A stretch of DNA of 64,000 bases, taken from positions 1 to 64,000 of the forward strand of contig NZ_MOBJ01000009.1 of the NCBI RefSeq assembly GCF_003732225.1. Reading direction: 5' to 3'. The position numbers were made by a program, and so were the translations under genes. Below the pieces are notes generated by a model, which ran no database searches, was not told where the DNA came from, and saw only the letters and a program-made list of their open reading frames with translations. The first letter of the stretch is position 1. The number at the start of each line of letters is the position of its first letter. This DNA is from Pseudomonas brassicacearum (GTDB lineage: Bacteria > Pseudomonadota > Gammaproteobacteria > Pseudomonadales > Pseudomonadaceae). This document shows, one piece after another, positions 8,787-16,559 of the stretch.

Positions 8787-9392
8787 ATGGGTTCGCTGCA
8801 TCGTATCGCTGTGTTGTGTGGTTTGACCGTTCTGCTGGCCACGACAGCCCAGGCTGAAGACTGGAAAACTGCCAAGGATGAGGACGGTATCAAGGTTTCC
8901 CTGAGTGAAGTCGCCGGGTCTCAATACAAGGCCTATCGCGGTGTGACTGTGATGAAGACCACCGTGGCCAAGTTGCGCGCTCTTCAGGAAGACGTGGTCG
9001 GCGCGTGTGCCTGGATTCACGAGTGCAAATCGCAGAAGTTGCTCAAGCACGAAGGCGATCAAAGCTGGACCTACACTCAGTTCAATACCCCATGGCCGGT
9101 GACTGCACGTGATTCGGTGCTGCACGTGACCACCGTCGCAGGTGCCGATGGCAGCCTGACCCGTAAGCTTGAAGGTGTGCCGACCTACCTTCCTGAAGAA
9201 AAAGGTTTTGTGCGTGTCACCCAGGTTCAAGGCTTCTGGAAGTTCATTCCAAAAGGCGCTGACCAGGTCGAAGTGACCTATCAGGTTCACACTGAGCCGG
9301 GTGGCAGCGTGCCGTCCTGGCTGGCCAACAAGTTTGTGGTCGACGCGCCATTCGATACCTTGAAAGCACTGAAAGAACGCGCCGAGAAGTAA
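8787..9392 (+). CDS. START-domain (lipid-binding fold) exported protein
   Basis: 201 aa from the ATG at 8787. The signal peptide HRIAVLCGLTVLLATTAQA is followed by EDWKTAKDEDGIKVSLSEV. The whole mature protein looks like a bacterial START/SRPBCC domain: WTYTQFNTPWPVTARDSV and VEVTYQVHTEPGGSVPSWL are typical. Such proteins bind hydrophobic ligands in a deep cavity, and here it would act in the periplasm. AATAAGGAAT supplies the ribosome binding site. A terminator follows at about 9410-9437. Confidence 0.85.
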   Translation: MGSLHRIAVLCGLTVLLATTAQAEDWKTAKDEDGIKVSLSEVAGSQYKAYRGVTVMKTTVAKLRALQEDVVGACAWIHECKSQKLLKHEGDQSWTYTQFNTPWPVTARDSVLHVTTVAGADGSLTRKLEGVPTYLPEEKGFVRVTQVQGFWKFIPKGADQVEVTYQVHTEPGGSVPSWLANKFVVDAPFDTLKALKERAEK

Positions 9393-9409
9393 TCCCGCGC
9401 GCGTTGCAG

Positions 9410-9437
9410 AGAGGTCGCCAACAGGCGGCCTTTTTTC
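9410..9437 (+). terminator. Terminator after the START-domain gene
   Basis: AGGTCGCC and GGCGGCCT pair around AACA and are followed by TTTTTT. Confidence 0.8.
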
Positions 9438-9530
9438 ATGCCAAAGCATTGGTTTGCGCGGGAACGATTGCTCGGCGTTTGGGGTCGAGATGTTGTAAGC
9501 CCATCAATGGGTTTTATCGAGGAGGCACCA

Positions 9531-9767
9531 ATGCAAAAGTGGGAAGTCACCTTTGTTGATGATCACGGTGTGCAGACCGTGGAGCAATTCGATTGCGAAC
9601 AAAAACCCACGATGGAGCGGGCCGCGCAATTGATTCGTGCAAAACTCCTCCCTGTTCCGGCCGAGCTCGATCTCAATGATCTGGAGGGTCGAACCGATGA
9701 TCCGACAGTCAAAAGTCTGAAAGATCAGAACAGCATTGAAATTCTCAGTATCACTCCAATTGCATAA
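9531..9767 (+). CDS. Small conserved hypothetical protein
   Basis: 78 aa starting MQKWEVTFVDDHGVQTVEQ. A strong AGGAGG site lies 7-12 bases upstream of the ATG at 9531, which fixes the start. No signal peptide or membrane helix is present. The composition is acidic, with an early beta-strand pattern and a later helix (TMERAAQLIRAKLL). I do not recognise a family. It stands alone between terminated units. Confidence 0.7.
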   Translation: MQKWEVTFVDDHGVQTVEQFDCEQKPTMERAAQLIRAKLLPVPAELDLNDLEGRTDDPTVKSLKDQNSIEILSITPIA

Positions 9768-9978
9768 CCTCTTGATGCGACTCGCAACCAGGCCTTGGCA
9801 GCAGCTCTGACTTGGGGCTACTCTGCAATCGAGATCAGCGAATGGATCGCTAAGGTCTGGTCTTGTCAGCTACATGCTTGTTTCCCGGCGGCAATCTGAT
9901 TGCCGTATCGCCCTCACCATTCGGTTGCGGGCGCTGGGAGTACGGAAAGTCTATCCATCAGTTTGAGGAGGACGTTTC

Positions 9979-10320
9979 ATGAGCACAGCCTATCAAGAAG
10001 ACATCAGCAGCAGCGTGCTGCGCCGCATGAAAGAGGGCGGTTTTGACTTTTCACGGTTCCATCCCATCGAGTTCTACGCCATTTTCCCGGATGAGGAGCG
10101 GGCACGCAGGGCGGCAGGGCATTTTCGCGGTGAGTCCTTGAATGCGCAGGTCAGCGTGCGTGATGACGGTGCCTGGCATCTGGAGTTGAGCAAAGTGATG
10201 TACGCCACTTACGGCGGCATCGGTGACTTCGAACAGGACTTTGAGGCGGTGGTCGAGCCTTTGGGTGGGATTATCGAAGGATGGGGCGTCAAGCAGGAGG
10301 TACGAGGGCTACTCGCATAA
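9979..10320 (+). CDS. RraB-family ribonuclease E inhibitor-like protein
   Basis: 113 aa. The segments EFYAIFPDEERARRAAGHF, AWHLELSKVMYATYGG and GGIIEGWGVKQE match the RraB (regulator of RNase E activity B) domain. RraB binds the C-terminal scaffold of RNase E and alters mRNA decay in enterobacteria. This protein is shorter than E. coli RraB and lacks its acidic extension, so direct RNase E control is an inference. An AGGAGG site just before the ATG sets the start. rraA is in the same window at 57.9 kb. Confidence 0.8.
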   Translation: MSTAYQEDISSSVLRRMKEGGFDFSRFHPIEFYAIFPDEERARRAAGHFRGESLNAQVSVRDDGAWHLELSKVMYATYGGIGDFEQDFEAVVEPLGGIIEGWGVKQEVRGLLA

Positions 10321-10505
10321 CACTATGAACAGCGACAACACTCAGCAACGGCTGACCTCAGGGTTGGCCGTTTTTGTTTCTGGATGTTAAAAAATCAAAG
10401 GATCGCAGCCGCAAACGGGCAGTGAAATCAACTCTGGCTATGCTGGTAATAGCCATGAGCATTGCTTTGCAATGAAGCGGGGGCGATCAGGTTGGGGCAT
10501 TTGCC

Positions 10506-10520
10506 GCACAGGATTGGTGC
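10506..10520. promoter_or_regulatory. NtrC-like binding site
   Basis: GCACAGGATTGGTGC matches the NtrC core GCAC-N7-GTGC exactly. Its centre is about 85 bases upstream of the start point expected from the sigma-54 promoter at 10573, a normal enhancer distance. Confidence 0.7.
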
Positions 10521-10541
10521 GGTGTGCATTGGGCGATTATC

Positions 10542-10554
10542 CAACCGATTGATA
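10542..10554 (-). promoter_or_regulatory. IHF binding site
   Basis: On the minus strand TATCAATCGGTTG matches the IHF consensus WATCAANNNNTTR at every specified position. It sits between the NtrC-like site and the sigma-54 promoter, the usual place for a DNA-bending site. Confidence 0.65.
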
Positions 10555-10572
10555 ATAAAGCGTTTATGCCGC

Positions 10573-10588
10573 TGGCACGGGCCTTGCG
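10573..10588 (+). promoter_or_regulatory. Sigma-54 promoter
   Basis: TGGCACGGGCCTTGCG fits the -24/-12 consensus TGGCACRNNNNTTGCW except for the last base. GG and GC are separated by exactly 10 bases. Transcription would start near 10598, about 24 bases before the ATP-grasp gene. Confidence 0.82.
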
Positions 10589-10621
10589 AAGCCTAGGTGT
10601 CCGGGTGACAAGGAGTACGGC

Positions 10622-12031
10622 ATGATCCGCACCTATTTTGATGAGATGTACGACGCCGGCGGCCTGGTCCGCCCGCATTATCGGGAGTTTGCCCGTTGGT
10701 TAGCTGAAACGCCTGACGAGCTTTTGGCACAACGGCGACGCGAGGCCGATCTGTTATTTCATCGCGCCGGGATAACCTTCACGCTCTATGGTGATGAGCA
10801 GGGGACAGAGCGCCTGATTCCCTTCGACACCATTCCCCGCAGCATCCCCGCCAGTGAATGGCGGATCGTCGAGCGCGGCTGTATTCAACGGGTCAAGGCA
10901 CTGAACATGTTTCTTGCCGACCTGTATCACGAGCAGCGCATCATCAAGGCCGGCATCATCCCGGCCGAACAAGTGCTGGCCAACGAGCAATACCAGCTGG
11001 CCATGCAAGGGCTGGATCTGCATCGCGATATCTATTCGCATATCTCAGGCGTCGATCTGGTGCGCGATGGCGACGGCACGTACTACGTGCTCGAAGACAA
11101 TTTGCGCACGCCCAGTGGCGTCAGCTACATGCTCGAAGACCGCAAGATGATGATGCGGCTCTTCCCCGAGTTGTTCGCCGCCCAGCGCATCGCGCCCATC
11201 GATCATTACCCGAACCTGTTGCTCGACACCCTGAAAAGCTCGAGCCCGCTGGACAACCCGAGTGTCGTGGTACTGACCCCCGGGCGCTTCAACAGTGCGT
11301 TCTTCGAGCACGCGTTTCTGGCGCGCGAGATGGGCGTGGAACTGGTGGAGGGCGCGGACCTGTTCGTACGTGATGACAAGGTGTTCATGCGCACCACCGA
11401 CGGGCCGAAAGCCGTCGATGTGATCTACCGTCGCCTCGACGATGCCTTCCTCGATCCGTTGGCGTTCAACCCGGATTCGATGCTCGGCGTTCCAGGATTG
11501 CTGTCGTCCTATCGCTCCGGCAATGTGGTGTTGGCGAATGCCATCGGCACCGGTGTCGCGGACGACAAGTCGGTTTATCCGTTCGTGACCGACATGATTC
11601 GTTTCTACCTGGACGAAGAGCCGATCCTGAAAAACGTGCCGACCTGGCAGTGTCGCAACCCGTCAGAGTTATCTCACGTCTTGGCGAACCTGCCTGAGCT
11701 GGTGGTCAAGGAAACCCAGGGTTCCGGTGGTTACGGAATGTTGGTCGGACCCGCTGCCTCTGCGGCAGAGATCGAATCGTTTCGCGCACGCATCAAGGCC
11801 AAGCCCCACGCGTATATCGCACAACCGACGTTGTCCCTGTCGACCTGCCCGACGTTTGTCGAAAACGGCATCGCCCCACGGCACATCGACTTGCGCCCGT
11901 TTGTCCTGTCTGGCCGCGAAACCCGGGTCGTACCCGGCGGCCTCACCCGTGTAGCCCTGCGCGAAGGATCCCTGGTGGTCAATTCGTCCCAGGGGGGCGG
12001 AACCAAGGACACCTGGGTGGTCGAGGATTGA
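10622..12031 (+). CDS. Circularly permuted type 2 ATP-grasp protein
   Basis: 469 aa, full length for the DUF404/DUF407 circularly permuted ATP-grasp family. Conserved segments include YDAGGLVRPHY near the N-terminus, EDNLRTPSGVSYMLEDR, VKETQGSGGYGMLVGP (ATP-binding loop) and HIDLRPFVLSG. These proteins are predicted to form amide bonds between a carboxylate and an amine; no substrate is known. The gene begins a three-gene operon with an alpha-E protein (12-base gap) and a transglutaminase. The upstream NtrC/IHF/sigma-54 signals imply induction under nitrogen limitation. Assignment is secure, the reaction is not. Confidence 0.93.
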   Translation: MIRTYFDEMYDAGGLVRPHYREFARWLAETPDELLAQRRREADLLFHRAGITFTLYGDEQGTERLIPFDTIPRSIPASEWRIVERGCIQRVKALNMFLADLYHEQRIIKAGIIPAEQVLANEQYQLAMQGLDLHRDIYSHISGVDLVRDGDGTYYVLEDNLRTPSGVSYMLEDRKMMMRLFPELFAAQRIAPIDHYPNLLLDTLKSSSPLDNPSVVVLTPGRFNSAFFEHAFLAREMGVELVEGADLFVRDDKVFMRTTDGPKAVDVIYRRLDDAFLDPLAFNPDSMLGVPGLLSSYRSGNVVLANAIGTGVADDKSVYPFVTDMIRFYLDEEPILKNVPTWQCRNPSELSHVLANLPELVVKETQGSGGYGMLVGPAASAAEIESFRARIKAKPHAYIAQPTLSLSTCPTFVENGIAPRHIDLRPFVLSGRETRVVPGGLTRVALREGSLVVNSSQGGGTKDTWVVED

Positions 12032-12043
12032 AGGAAGCCTGCC

Positions 12044-12994
12044 ATGTTAAGTAGAACTGCCTCGGATTTGTATTGGATGTCGCGTTACCTGGAGCGGGCG
12101 GAAAACCTCGCACGGATGCTCGATATCAGTTATTCGCTGTCATTGATGCCGCAGGATGGCCGCGGTGACGGTCTGCACGAATTGGCGATGCCCTTGCTGA
12201 TCACCGGCACGCTGGACGATTACCTGGAGCGCCACGGCGAATTGCACGCCGAACGATTGCTGCACTTCTTTGCCCTGGATGCGGCCAACCCGGCCAGCAT
12301 CTACAGCTGTCTCGGTGCTGCGCGGGCCAGTGCTCACGCGGTACGTGGGCGGATCACCGCCGACATGTGGGAAAACATCAACTCGACCTGGCTGGAGATT
12401 CGCGGTATTGCCGAACAGGGCCTCAGCCGTTATGGCATGAGCCGTTTCTGCGAGTGGATCAAAGAACGCTCCCACCTGTTCCGGGGCGCGTCCTACGGCA
12501 CCATCATGCGCAACGATGCGTTTCGCTTCATTCGTCTGGGGACGTTCATCGAAAGGGCTGACAACACGTTGCGTCTGCTCGATGCCCGCTACGAAATGGC
12601 CGGCGATCAGGCCGAGGCGGTCAGCGATGGCACCGCCCACGCCTATTACCAGTGGAGCGCATTGCTGCGGGCCTTGTCGTCGTTCGAGGCGTACACCGAG
12701 ATCTATCGCGATGCACCTGGCGCTCGGCATGTCGCCGAGCTGTTGCTGTTGCGTGCCGACGTACCGCGTTCGCTGCGTGCCTGCACTGAAGAAATCGATC
12801 AGATCCTCGCCCAACTGCCGGGGGCCAACGGCCGTCCTGCGCAACGTTTGGCAGCGGAAATGGACGCACGGCTGCGTTATACCGGTATCAACGAAATTCT
12901 CGATGAAGGCCTGCACGCCTGGCTGACCGAATTCATCCCGCTGGTGCGCCAGTTGGGCAACGCCATACACAGTTCCTATCTGGAGGCTGCATGA
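12044..12994 (+). CDS. Alpha-E domain protein
   Basis: 316 aa, all-helical alpha-E (DUF403) domain over its full length. MLSRTASDLYWMSRYLERAE is the family signature, with FIRLGTFIERADNTLRLLDA in the middle. Alpha-E proteins nearly always accompany circularly permuted ATP-grasp proteins and are thought to be a partner subunit or a second ligase component. The gene overlaps the following transglutaminase by 4 bases (ATGA), so translation is coupled. The biochemical role is unproven. Confidence 0.93.
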   Translation: MLSRTASDLYWMSRYLERAENLARMLDISYSLSLMPQDGRGDGLHELAMPLLITGTLDDYLERHGELHAERLLHFFALDAANPASIYSCLGAARASAHAVRGRITADMWENINSTWLEIRGIAEQGLSRYGMSRFCEWIKERSHLFRGASYGTIMRNDAFRFIRLGTFIERADNTLRLLDARYEMAGDQAEAVSDGTAHAYYQWSALLRALSSFEAYTEIYRDAPGARHVAELLLLRADVPRSLRACTEEIDQILAQLPGANGRPAQRLAAEMDARLRYTGINEILDEGLHAWLTEFIPLVRQLGNAIHSSYLEAA

Positions 12995-13794
12995 GACTTT
13001 CCATTAGCCACGAGACCACCTATCACTACGAAGATCAGGTGCGGGCGAGCATCCAGTATTTGCGACTGACACCGCACGACAGCGAGCGTCAGCACGTGCT
13101 CAGCTGGCAACTCGACCTGCCACGTCCGGTGCGCGCGCAACTCGATCCGTTCGGCAACATCCTGCACGTGCTGACGATGGACGAGCCCCATGAGGCGATC
13201 ATCATCGGCGCGCGGGGTCAGGTGGACATCGATGAACTGCGTGAGGCCGAACATGAAAGCCAGTCGGCGCTGCCGTTCTTGCGTTTCACTCGACTGACCG
13301 AGGCGGATGAGGCGCTACGTGCGTTTGCCGAGAAGGAATGTCGCCAACGCCGTGATCGCACAGCGCTGATCGACTTGATGCATGGCCTCAACCAGCACAT
13401 GACCTACACGCCGGGGTCCACTGAAGTCGAAACCAGCGCAGCTCAAGCGTTCGCCGGGCGCGCGGGCGTCTGTCAGGATCACGCTCATGCGTTTCTCGCC
13501 TGCACGCGCAGCCTGGGGATTCCAGCGCGGTATGTGTCGGGTTACCTGTACAGCGAAAACAGCGAGCACCTGGCCAGTCACGCCTGGGCCGAAGCCTGGC
13601 TCGACGACGCGTGGTACAGCTTCGATGTCACCAACGAACTGGCCAGGCCCGAGCGTCATCTGAAACTGGCGGTAGGCCTCGACTATCTCGATGCCTGCCC
13701 AGTACGCGGCATGCGCCGTGGCGGTGGGTGTGAACAGATGCACGCCAAGGTGTTCGTCTCGCCGACGCCGGTGATTTCGGTGCAACAGCAGTAA
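12991..13794 (+). CDS. Transglutaminase-like cysteine protease family protein
   Basis: 267 aa. An N-terminal beta-rich extension (MRLSISHETTYHYEDQVRAS) is followed by an intact transglutaminase core. The visible triad is Cys161 in AGVCQDHAHAF, His197 in LASHAWAEAW and Asp212 in WYSFDVTNE, so the enzyme should be active. Bacterial members mostly act as peptidases or amide hydrolases. As the third gene of the ATP-grasp/alpha-E operon it would cut or process the peptide made by its partners. No signal peptide is seen, so the system is probably cytoplasmic. Confidence 0.92.
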   Translation: MRLSISHETTYHYEDQVRASIQYLRLTPHDSERQHVLSWQLDLPRPVRAQLDPFGNILHVLTMDEPHEAIIIGARGQVDIDELREAEHESQSALPFLRFTRLTEADEALRAFAEKECRQRRDRTALIDLMHGLNQHMTYTPGSTEVETSAAQAFAGRAGVCQDHAHAFLACTRSLGIPARYVSGYLYSENSEHLASHAWAEAWLDDAWYSFDVTNELARPERHLKLAVGLDYLDACPVRGMRRGGGCEQMHAKVFVSPTPVISVQQQ

Positions 13795-13806
13795 GATTGG
13801 GGATAC

Positions 13807-13888
13807 CTCATCGCGAGCAAGCTCGCTCCCACATTGGATCTCCAGTGTGCCGGAAATCCTGTGGGAGCGAGCTTGCTCGCGATGAGGC
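13807..13888. repeat. REP pair (family A) after the transglutaminase gene
   Basis: CATCGCGAGCAAGCTCGCTC (about 13809-13833) and its inverted copy GAGCGAGCTTGCTCGCGATG (about 13865-13884) face each other across about 27 bases, forming a large cruciform or hairpin in the convergent gap between the operon and the cytochrome c gene. Confidence 0.9.
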
Positions 13889-13916
13889 CCTTACTAACAC
13901 CACATCTCTCAAACTA

Positions 13917-14723
13917 TCAGGGCTGCTGCTTACGCCCCGCCATATGCTTCAAATATCCCACCAGCAACGTCAGCTCCTCATCCGACAATGCCGCCGTCGA
14001 GAACCCCGGCATCTTCGCCTGTGGCCACTGGCGCAAGCTTTGCGGGTCGCGGATATAGCGCTTGAGGAATTCAGCGCCAAAGTACTCGGTTGGGCTGAAG
14101 GGAATGTTCAGGTCCGGACCAAACTGCGCATCGCCCGCGCCGTTCAAACGGTGGCACGCCAGGCAGTTTTTCTGGAATAGCGCGTAGCCCAGATTCACCG
14201 GGTCATTGGCTGCGAGCGCCGGGTCTGGAAGCAGGGCAGGGAAGCGTACGCCGACCGCTGCCAGGCGTTTGATACTGGCGACCTGGAAAGGCCATTGCTC
14301 GGGACTGATATGCCCGGCCTGAGGGTTGGTCCACACCAGATAAAACGGTCCGGCACTGGGTTTACCTTCCGCCAGCGCTGGCCAAGGCTTGGCCGGGTCT
14401 TCAATGGCCAACCACGCCTGCGCGCCCTCCGTGTTGAGCAAAGGCGCGGCAGCCAGCTCGGCAGCGAAACCGTCCAGGGCCACGGCTTGCAAGTGGTCGT
14501 CGGCTTTTATTCCGGTCAACAACGCCGCCAGCGGTACAGCGCGATAACTCATGTCCCGTTTATAGGACACATCGTCGGTGATCTGAATAGTCTGAACCTG
14601 AGGATGCTTGAGCAACTCCTCGGTCCGCCAGGTTTGGCTGCTGTTGCCCAGATCGAGCACCAGTTGCGCAGCATACAAGGGCGTGCTGAGCAGCAAGGCC
14701 CAGAGCAAAAGTAGACTTTTCAA
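13917..14723 (-). CDS. Cytochrome c with molybdopterin-oxidoreductase-like N-terminal domain
   Basis: 268 aa if the TTG at 14723 is used. That start gives a clean signal peptide (LKSLLLLWALLLSTPLYA) and follows CAGGATGG; the frame extends to 14765 but without a plausible start. Residues about 25-165 resemble the substrate-binding part of sulfite-oxidase-type molybdopterin proteins. A class I cytochrome c domain with CLACH and a distal Met (AKMPGF) occupies the C-terminal third. It is predicted to be a periplasmic electron carrier with unknown partner. The N-terminal assignment is tentative, the haem domain certain. Confidence 0.8.
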   Translation of the reverse strand: MKSLLLLWALLLSTPLYAAQLVLDLGNSSQTWRTEELLKHPQVQTIQITDDVSYKRDMSYRAVPLAALLTGIKADDHLQAVALDGFAAELAAAPLLNTEGAQAWLAIEDPAKPWPALAEGKPSAGPFYLVWTNPQAGHISPEQWPFQVASIKRLAAVGVRFPALLPDPALAANDPVNLGYALFQKNCLACHRLNGAGDAQFGPDLNIPFSPTEYFGAEFLKRYIRDPQSLRQWPQAKMPGFSTAALSDEELTLLVGYLKHMAGRKQQP

Positions 14724-14832
14724 GTGATCGCCATCCTGTCGTGGGTATGCCGTAAAGGTTGGCACACGCGCGCTGACCCGGATAGCGAGCGAGTCAGATT
14801 TTTAATGAGGCGTCGTAAACAACCACGCTTGA

Positions 14833-14928
14833 TTATCCGATCATTTTTGTAAGGTTCGGCAAAATCAGTATCAACGTAGTGGCGAATAGAATGAGCCCGG
14901 CTTGACGTACCTTCGAATGTTTGAACAT
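14833..14928 (-). CDS. Small single-span membrane peptide (31 aa)
   Basis: An ATG at 14928 opens a 31-codon frame. It starts MFKHSKVRQAGLILF, continues ATTLILILPNLTKMIG and then stops. A basic N-terminus (KHSKVR) precedes one hydrophobic helix of about 18 residues, the pattern of a small inner-membrane protein with its N-terminus inside. AAAGGCAG lies upstream as a weak ribosome binding site. It lies upstream of, and on the same strand as, the cytochrome c gene. Function unknown; I believe similar peptides occur in other pseudomonads but cannot check. Confidence 0.55.
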   Translation of the reverse strand: MFKHSKVRQAGLILFATTLILILPNLTKMIG

Positions 14929-15328
14929 GGCTGTCTGCCTTTTTTTGTTATTTCCTGAGCGTCGAATGCTTGCCTGCATTTCTCCATGACGGCAAAGCGC
15001 TGTAGTTCCCTTCTCACGAGCGCCTCGGCAAAACCCGACGACAACCTCGTAAGGTTTACCTTAGGGGCCCCGCAGGCTGTGGTTTAGATCCATTTCGTAT
15101 CAAATAAGAACAAACAGCTACTAAAAAGGCATGAGGCGTATTGCCAGCTGCTTTGCCGGCCTTTTGCTAGACAGTTCGCTGACCTGAACCGGTTAATCCG
15201 ATAGCTCACTACCGTCCGTCTGAGCGTGACCGTCAAGGCCGTTGAGCGCTTCGGTCATTGAATCCGCCGCTGCTGAGCCTAAGGTGAGAACTCGCTCATT
15301 ATTCATCTGCCAGCGGTACGAGGACGTC
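14929..15328. other. Gene-free region upstream of the thiolase gene
   Basis: About 400 bases with no convincing coding frame. It contains a T-rich tract just upstream of the 31-aa peptide gene and presumably the promoter of the thiolase/FadB-like operon. I found no clear PsrA box, sigma-54 site or terminator in it. Confidence 0.5.
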
Positions 15329-16534
15329 ATGACCCAAGCTTTGATTTTCGATGCGTTACGCACGCCCCGTGGCCGAGGCAAGGCCGATGGCGCCTTGCAC
15401 AGCGTCAAGCCGGTGAACCTGCTGGCAGGCTTGCTCGGCGCTTTGCAGCAGCGTACGCAGCTCGACACCAGCCAGGTCGATGACATCGTGATCGGCTGTG
15501 TCACGCCGATTGGTGATCAGGGCGCCGATATCGCCAAAACCGCAGCGCTGGTGGCCGACTGGGACGTCAGCGTCGCGGGCGTGCAAATCAACCGGTTTTG
15601 CGCGTCCGGGCTGGAGGCGGTGAATCTCGGAGCGATGAAGGTTCGCTCCGGCTTCGAGGACCTGGTGGTGGTCGGCGGCGTCGAGTCCATGTCGCGGGTG
15701 CCGATGGGCAGCGATGGCGGCGCCTGGGCGCTTGACCCGCAGACCAACCTGCACAGCCATTTCACTCCACAAGGCGTCGGCGCCGACCTGATCGCCACGA
15801 TCGAGGGCTTCAGCCGTCAGGACGTCGATGCGTACGCGCTGCACTCCCAGCAGAAGGCTGCGCGAGCACGGGCGGATGGCTCGTTTAAAAAGTCCCTGGT
15901 GCCGGTGCAGGATCAGAACGGTATCGTCCTGCTTGATCATGACGAGTTCATTCGCGCCGAGTCGACGCTGGAAGGCCTGGGCAAGCTCAAGCCGAGCTTC
16001 GAGATGCTCGGGCAAATGGGTTTCGACGCCACCGCGCTGCGGGTCTATAGCCACATCGAACGCATCAACCACGTTCACACACCGGGCAACAGCTCGGGGA
16101 TCGTCGACGGCGCGGCGCTGATGTTGATCGGCTCCGCCGCTCGTGGTCGAGAGTTGGGTTTGCAGCCACGGGCGCGGATCGTCGCCACTGCAGTCACCAG
16201 CACCGACCCGACCATCATGCTGACCGGCCCTGCGCCGGCCACTCGCAAGGCCTTGGCCAGGGCCGGGCTGCGAGTCGAGGACATCGATCTGTTCGAGGTC
16301 AACGAAGCGTTTGCCTCGGTGGTGCTCAAGTTCATCAAGGACATGGCCATCGATCCGACCAAGGTCAACGTCAACGGCGGCTCCATCGCCATGGGCCACC
16401 CGCTGGGCGCCACCGGTTGCGCGATTCTCGGCACCTTGCTCGATGAACTGGAAGTGCGGCAGTTGCGCTACGGTTTGGCGACCCTTTGCGTCGGCGGCGG
16501 CATGGGCATTGCCACCATCATTGAACGCCTCTGA
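15329..16534 (+). CDS. Acetyl-CoA C-acyltransferase (thiolase)
   Basis: 401 aa from the ATG at 15329 ([18 protein letters not shown]), which matches the family N-terminus; an in-frame upstream start at 15242 gives an unlikely extension. The acyl-enzyme Cys91 is in [12 protein letters not shown], the His of GHPLGATG is present and the second Cys is in [11 protein letters not shown]. It cleaves 3-ketoacyl-CoA in beta-oxidation. The next gene, 25 bases downstream, encodes the matching hydratase/dehydrogenase, so the pair is a second fadAB-like unit separate from the canonical fadBA. Confidence 0.92.
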   Translation: MTQALIFDALRTPRGRGKADGALHSVKPVNLLAGLLGALQQRTQLDTSQVDDIVIGCVTPIGDQGADIAKTAALVADWDVSVAGVQINRFCASGLEAVNLGAMKVRSGFEDLVVVGGVESMSRVPMGSDGGAWALDPQTNLHSHFTPQGVGADLIATIEGFSRQDVDAYALHSQQKAARARADGSFKKSLVPVQDQNGIVLLDHDEFIRAESTLEGLGKLKPSFEMLGQMGFDATALRVYSHIERINHVHTPGNSSGIVDGAALMLIGSAARGRELGLQPRARIVATAVTSTDPTIMLTGPAPATRKALARAGLRVEDIDLFEVNEAFASVVLKFIKDMAIDPTKVNVNGGSIAMGHPLGATGCAILGTLLDELEVRQLRYGLATLCVGGGMGIATIIERL

Positions 16535-16559
16535 GCCCCGACTTCAAGGAAGCACCTTT

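Larger units (their letters stand above)
10321..10621. other. Regulatory intergenic region upstream of the ATP-grasp operon
   Basis: No gene is seen in these 301 bases. They hold, in order, an inverted repeat CATTGC-TTT-GCAATG at 10460-10474, an NtrC-like site, an IHF site and a sigma-54 promoter (listed separately). A degenerate copy of the second REP family is recognisable around 10388-10420. Confidence 0.7.

Noticed and set aside
10388..10420. Partial match to the family B REP core (GATCGCAGCCGCAAACGG)
   Set aside because: Only about half of the core is present and no inverse arm follows, so it is at most a decayed copy.
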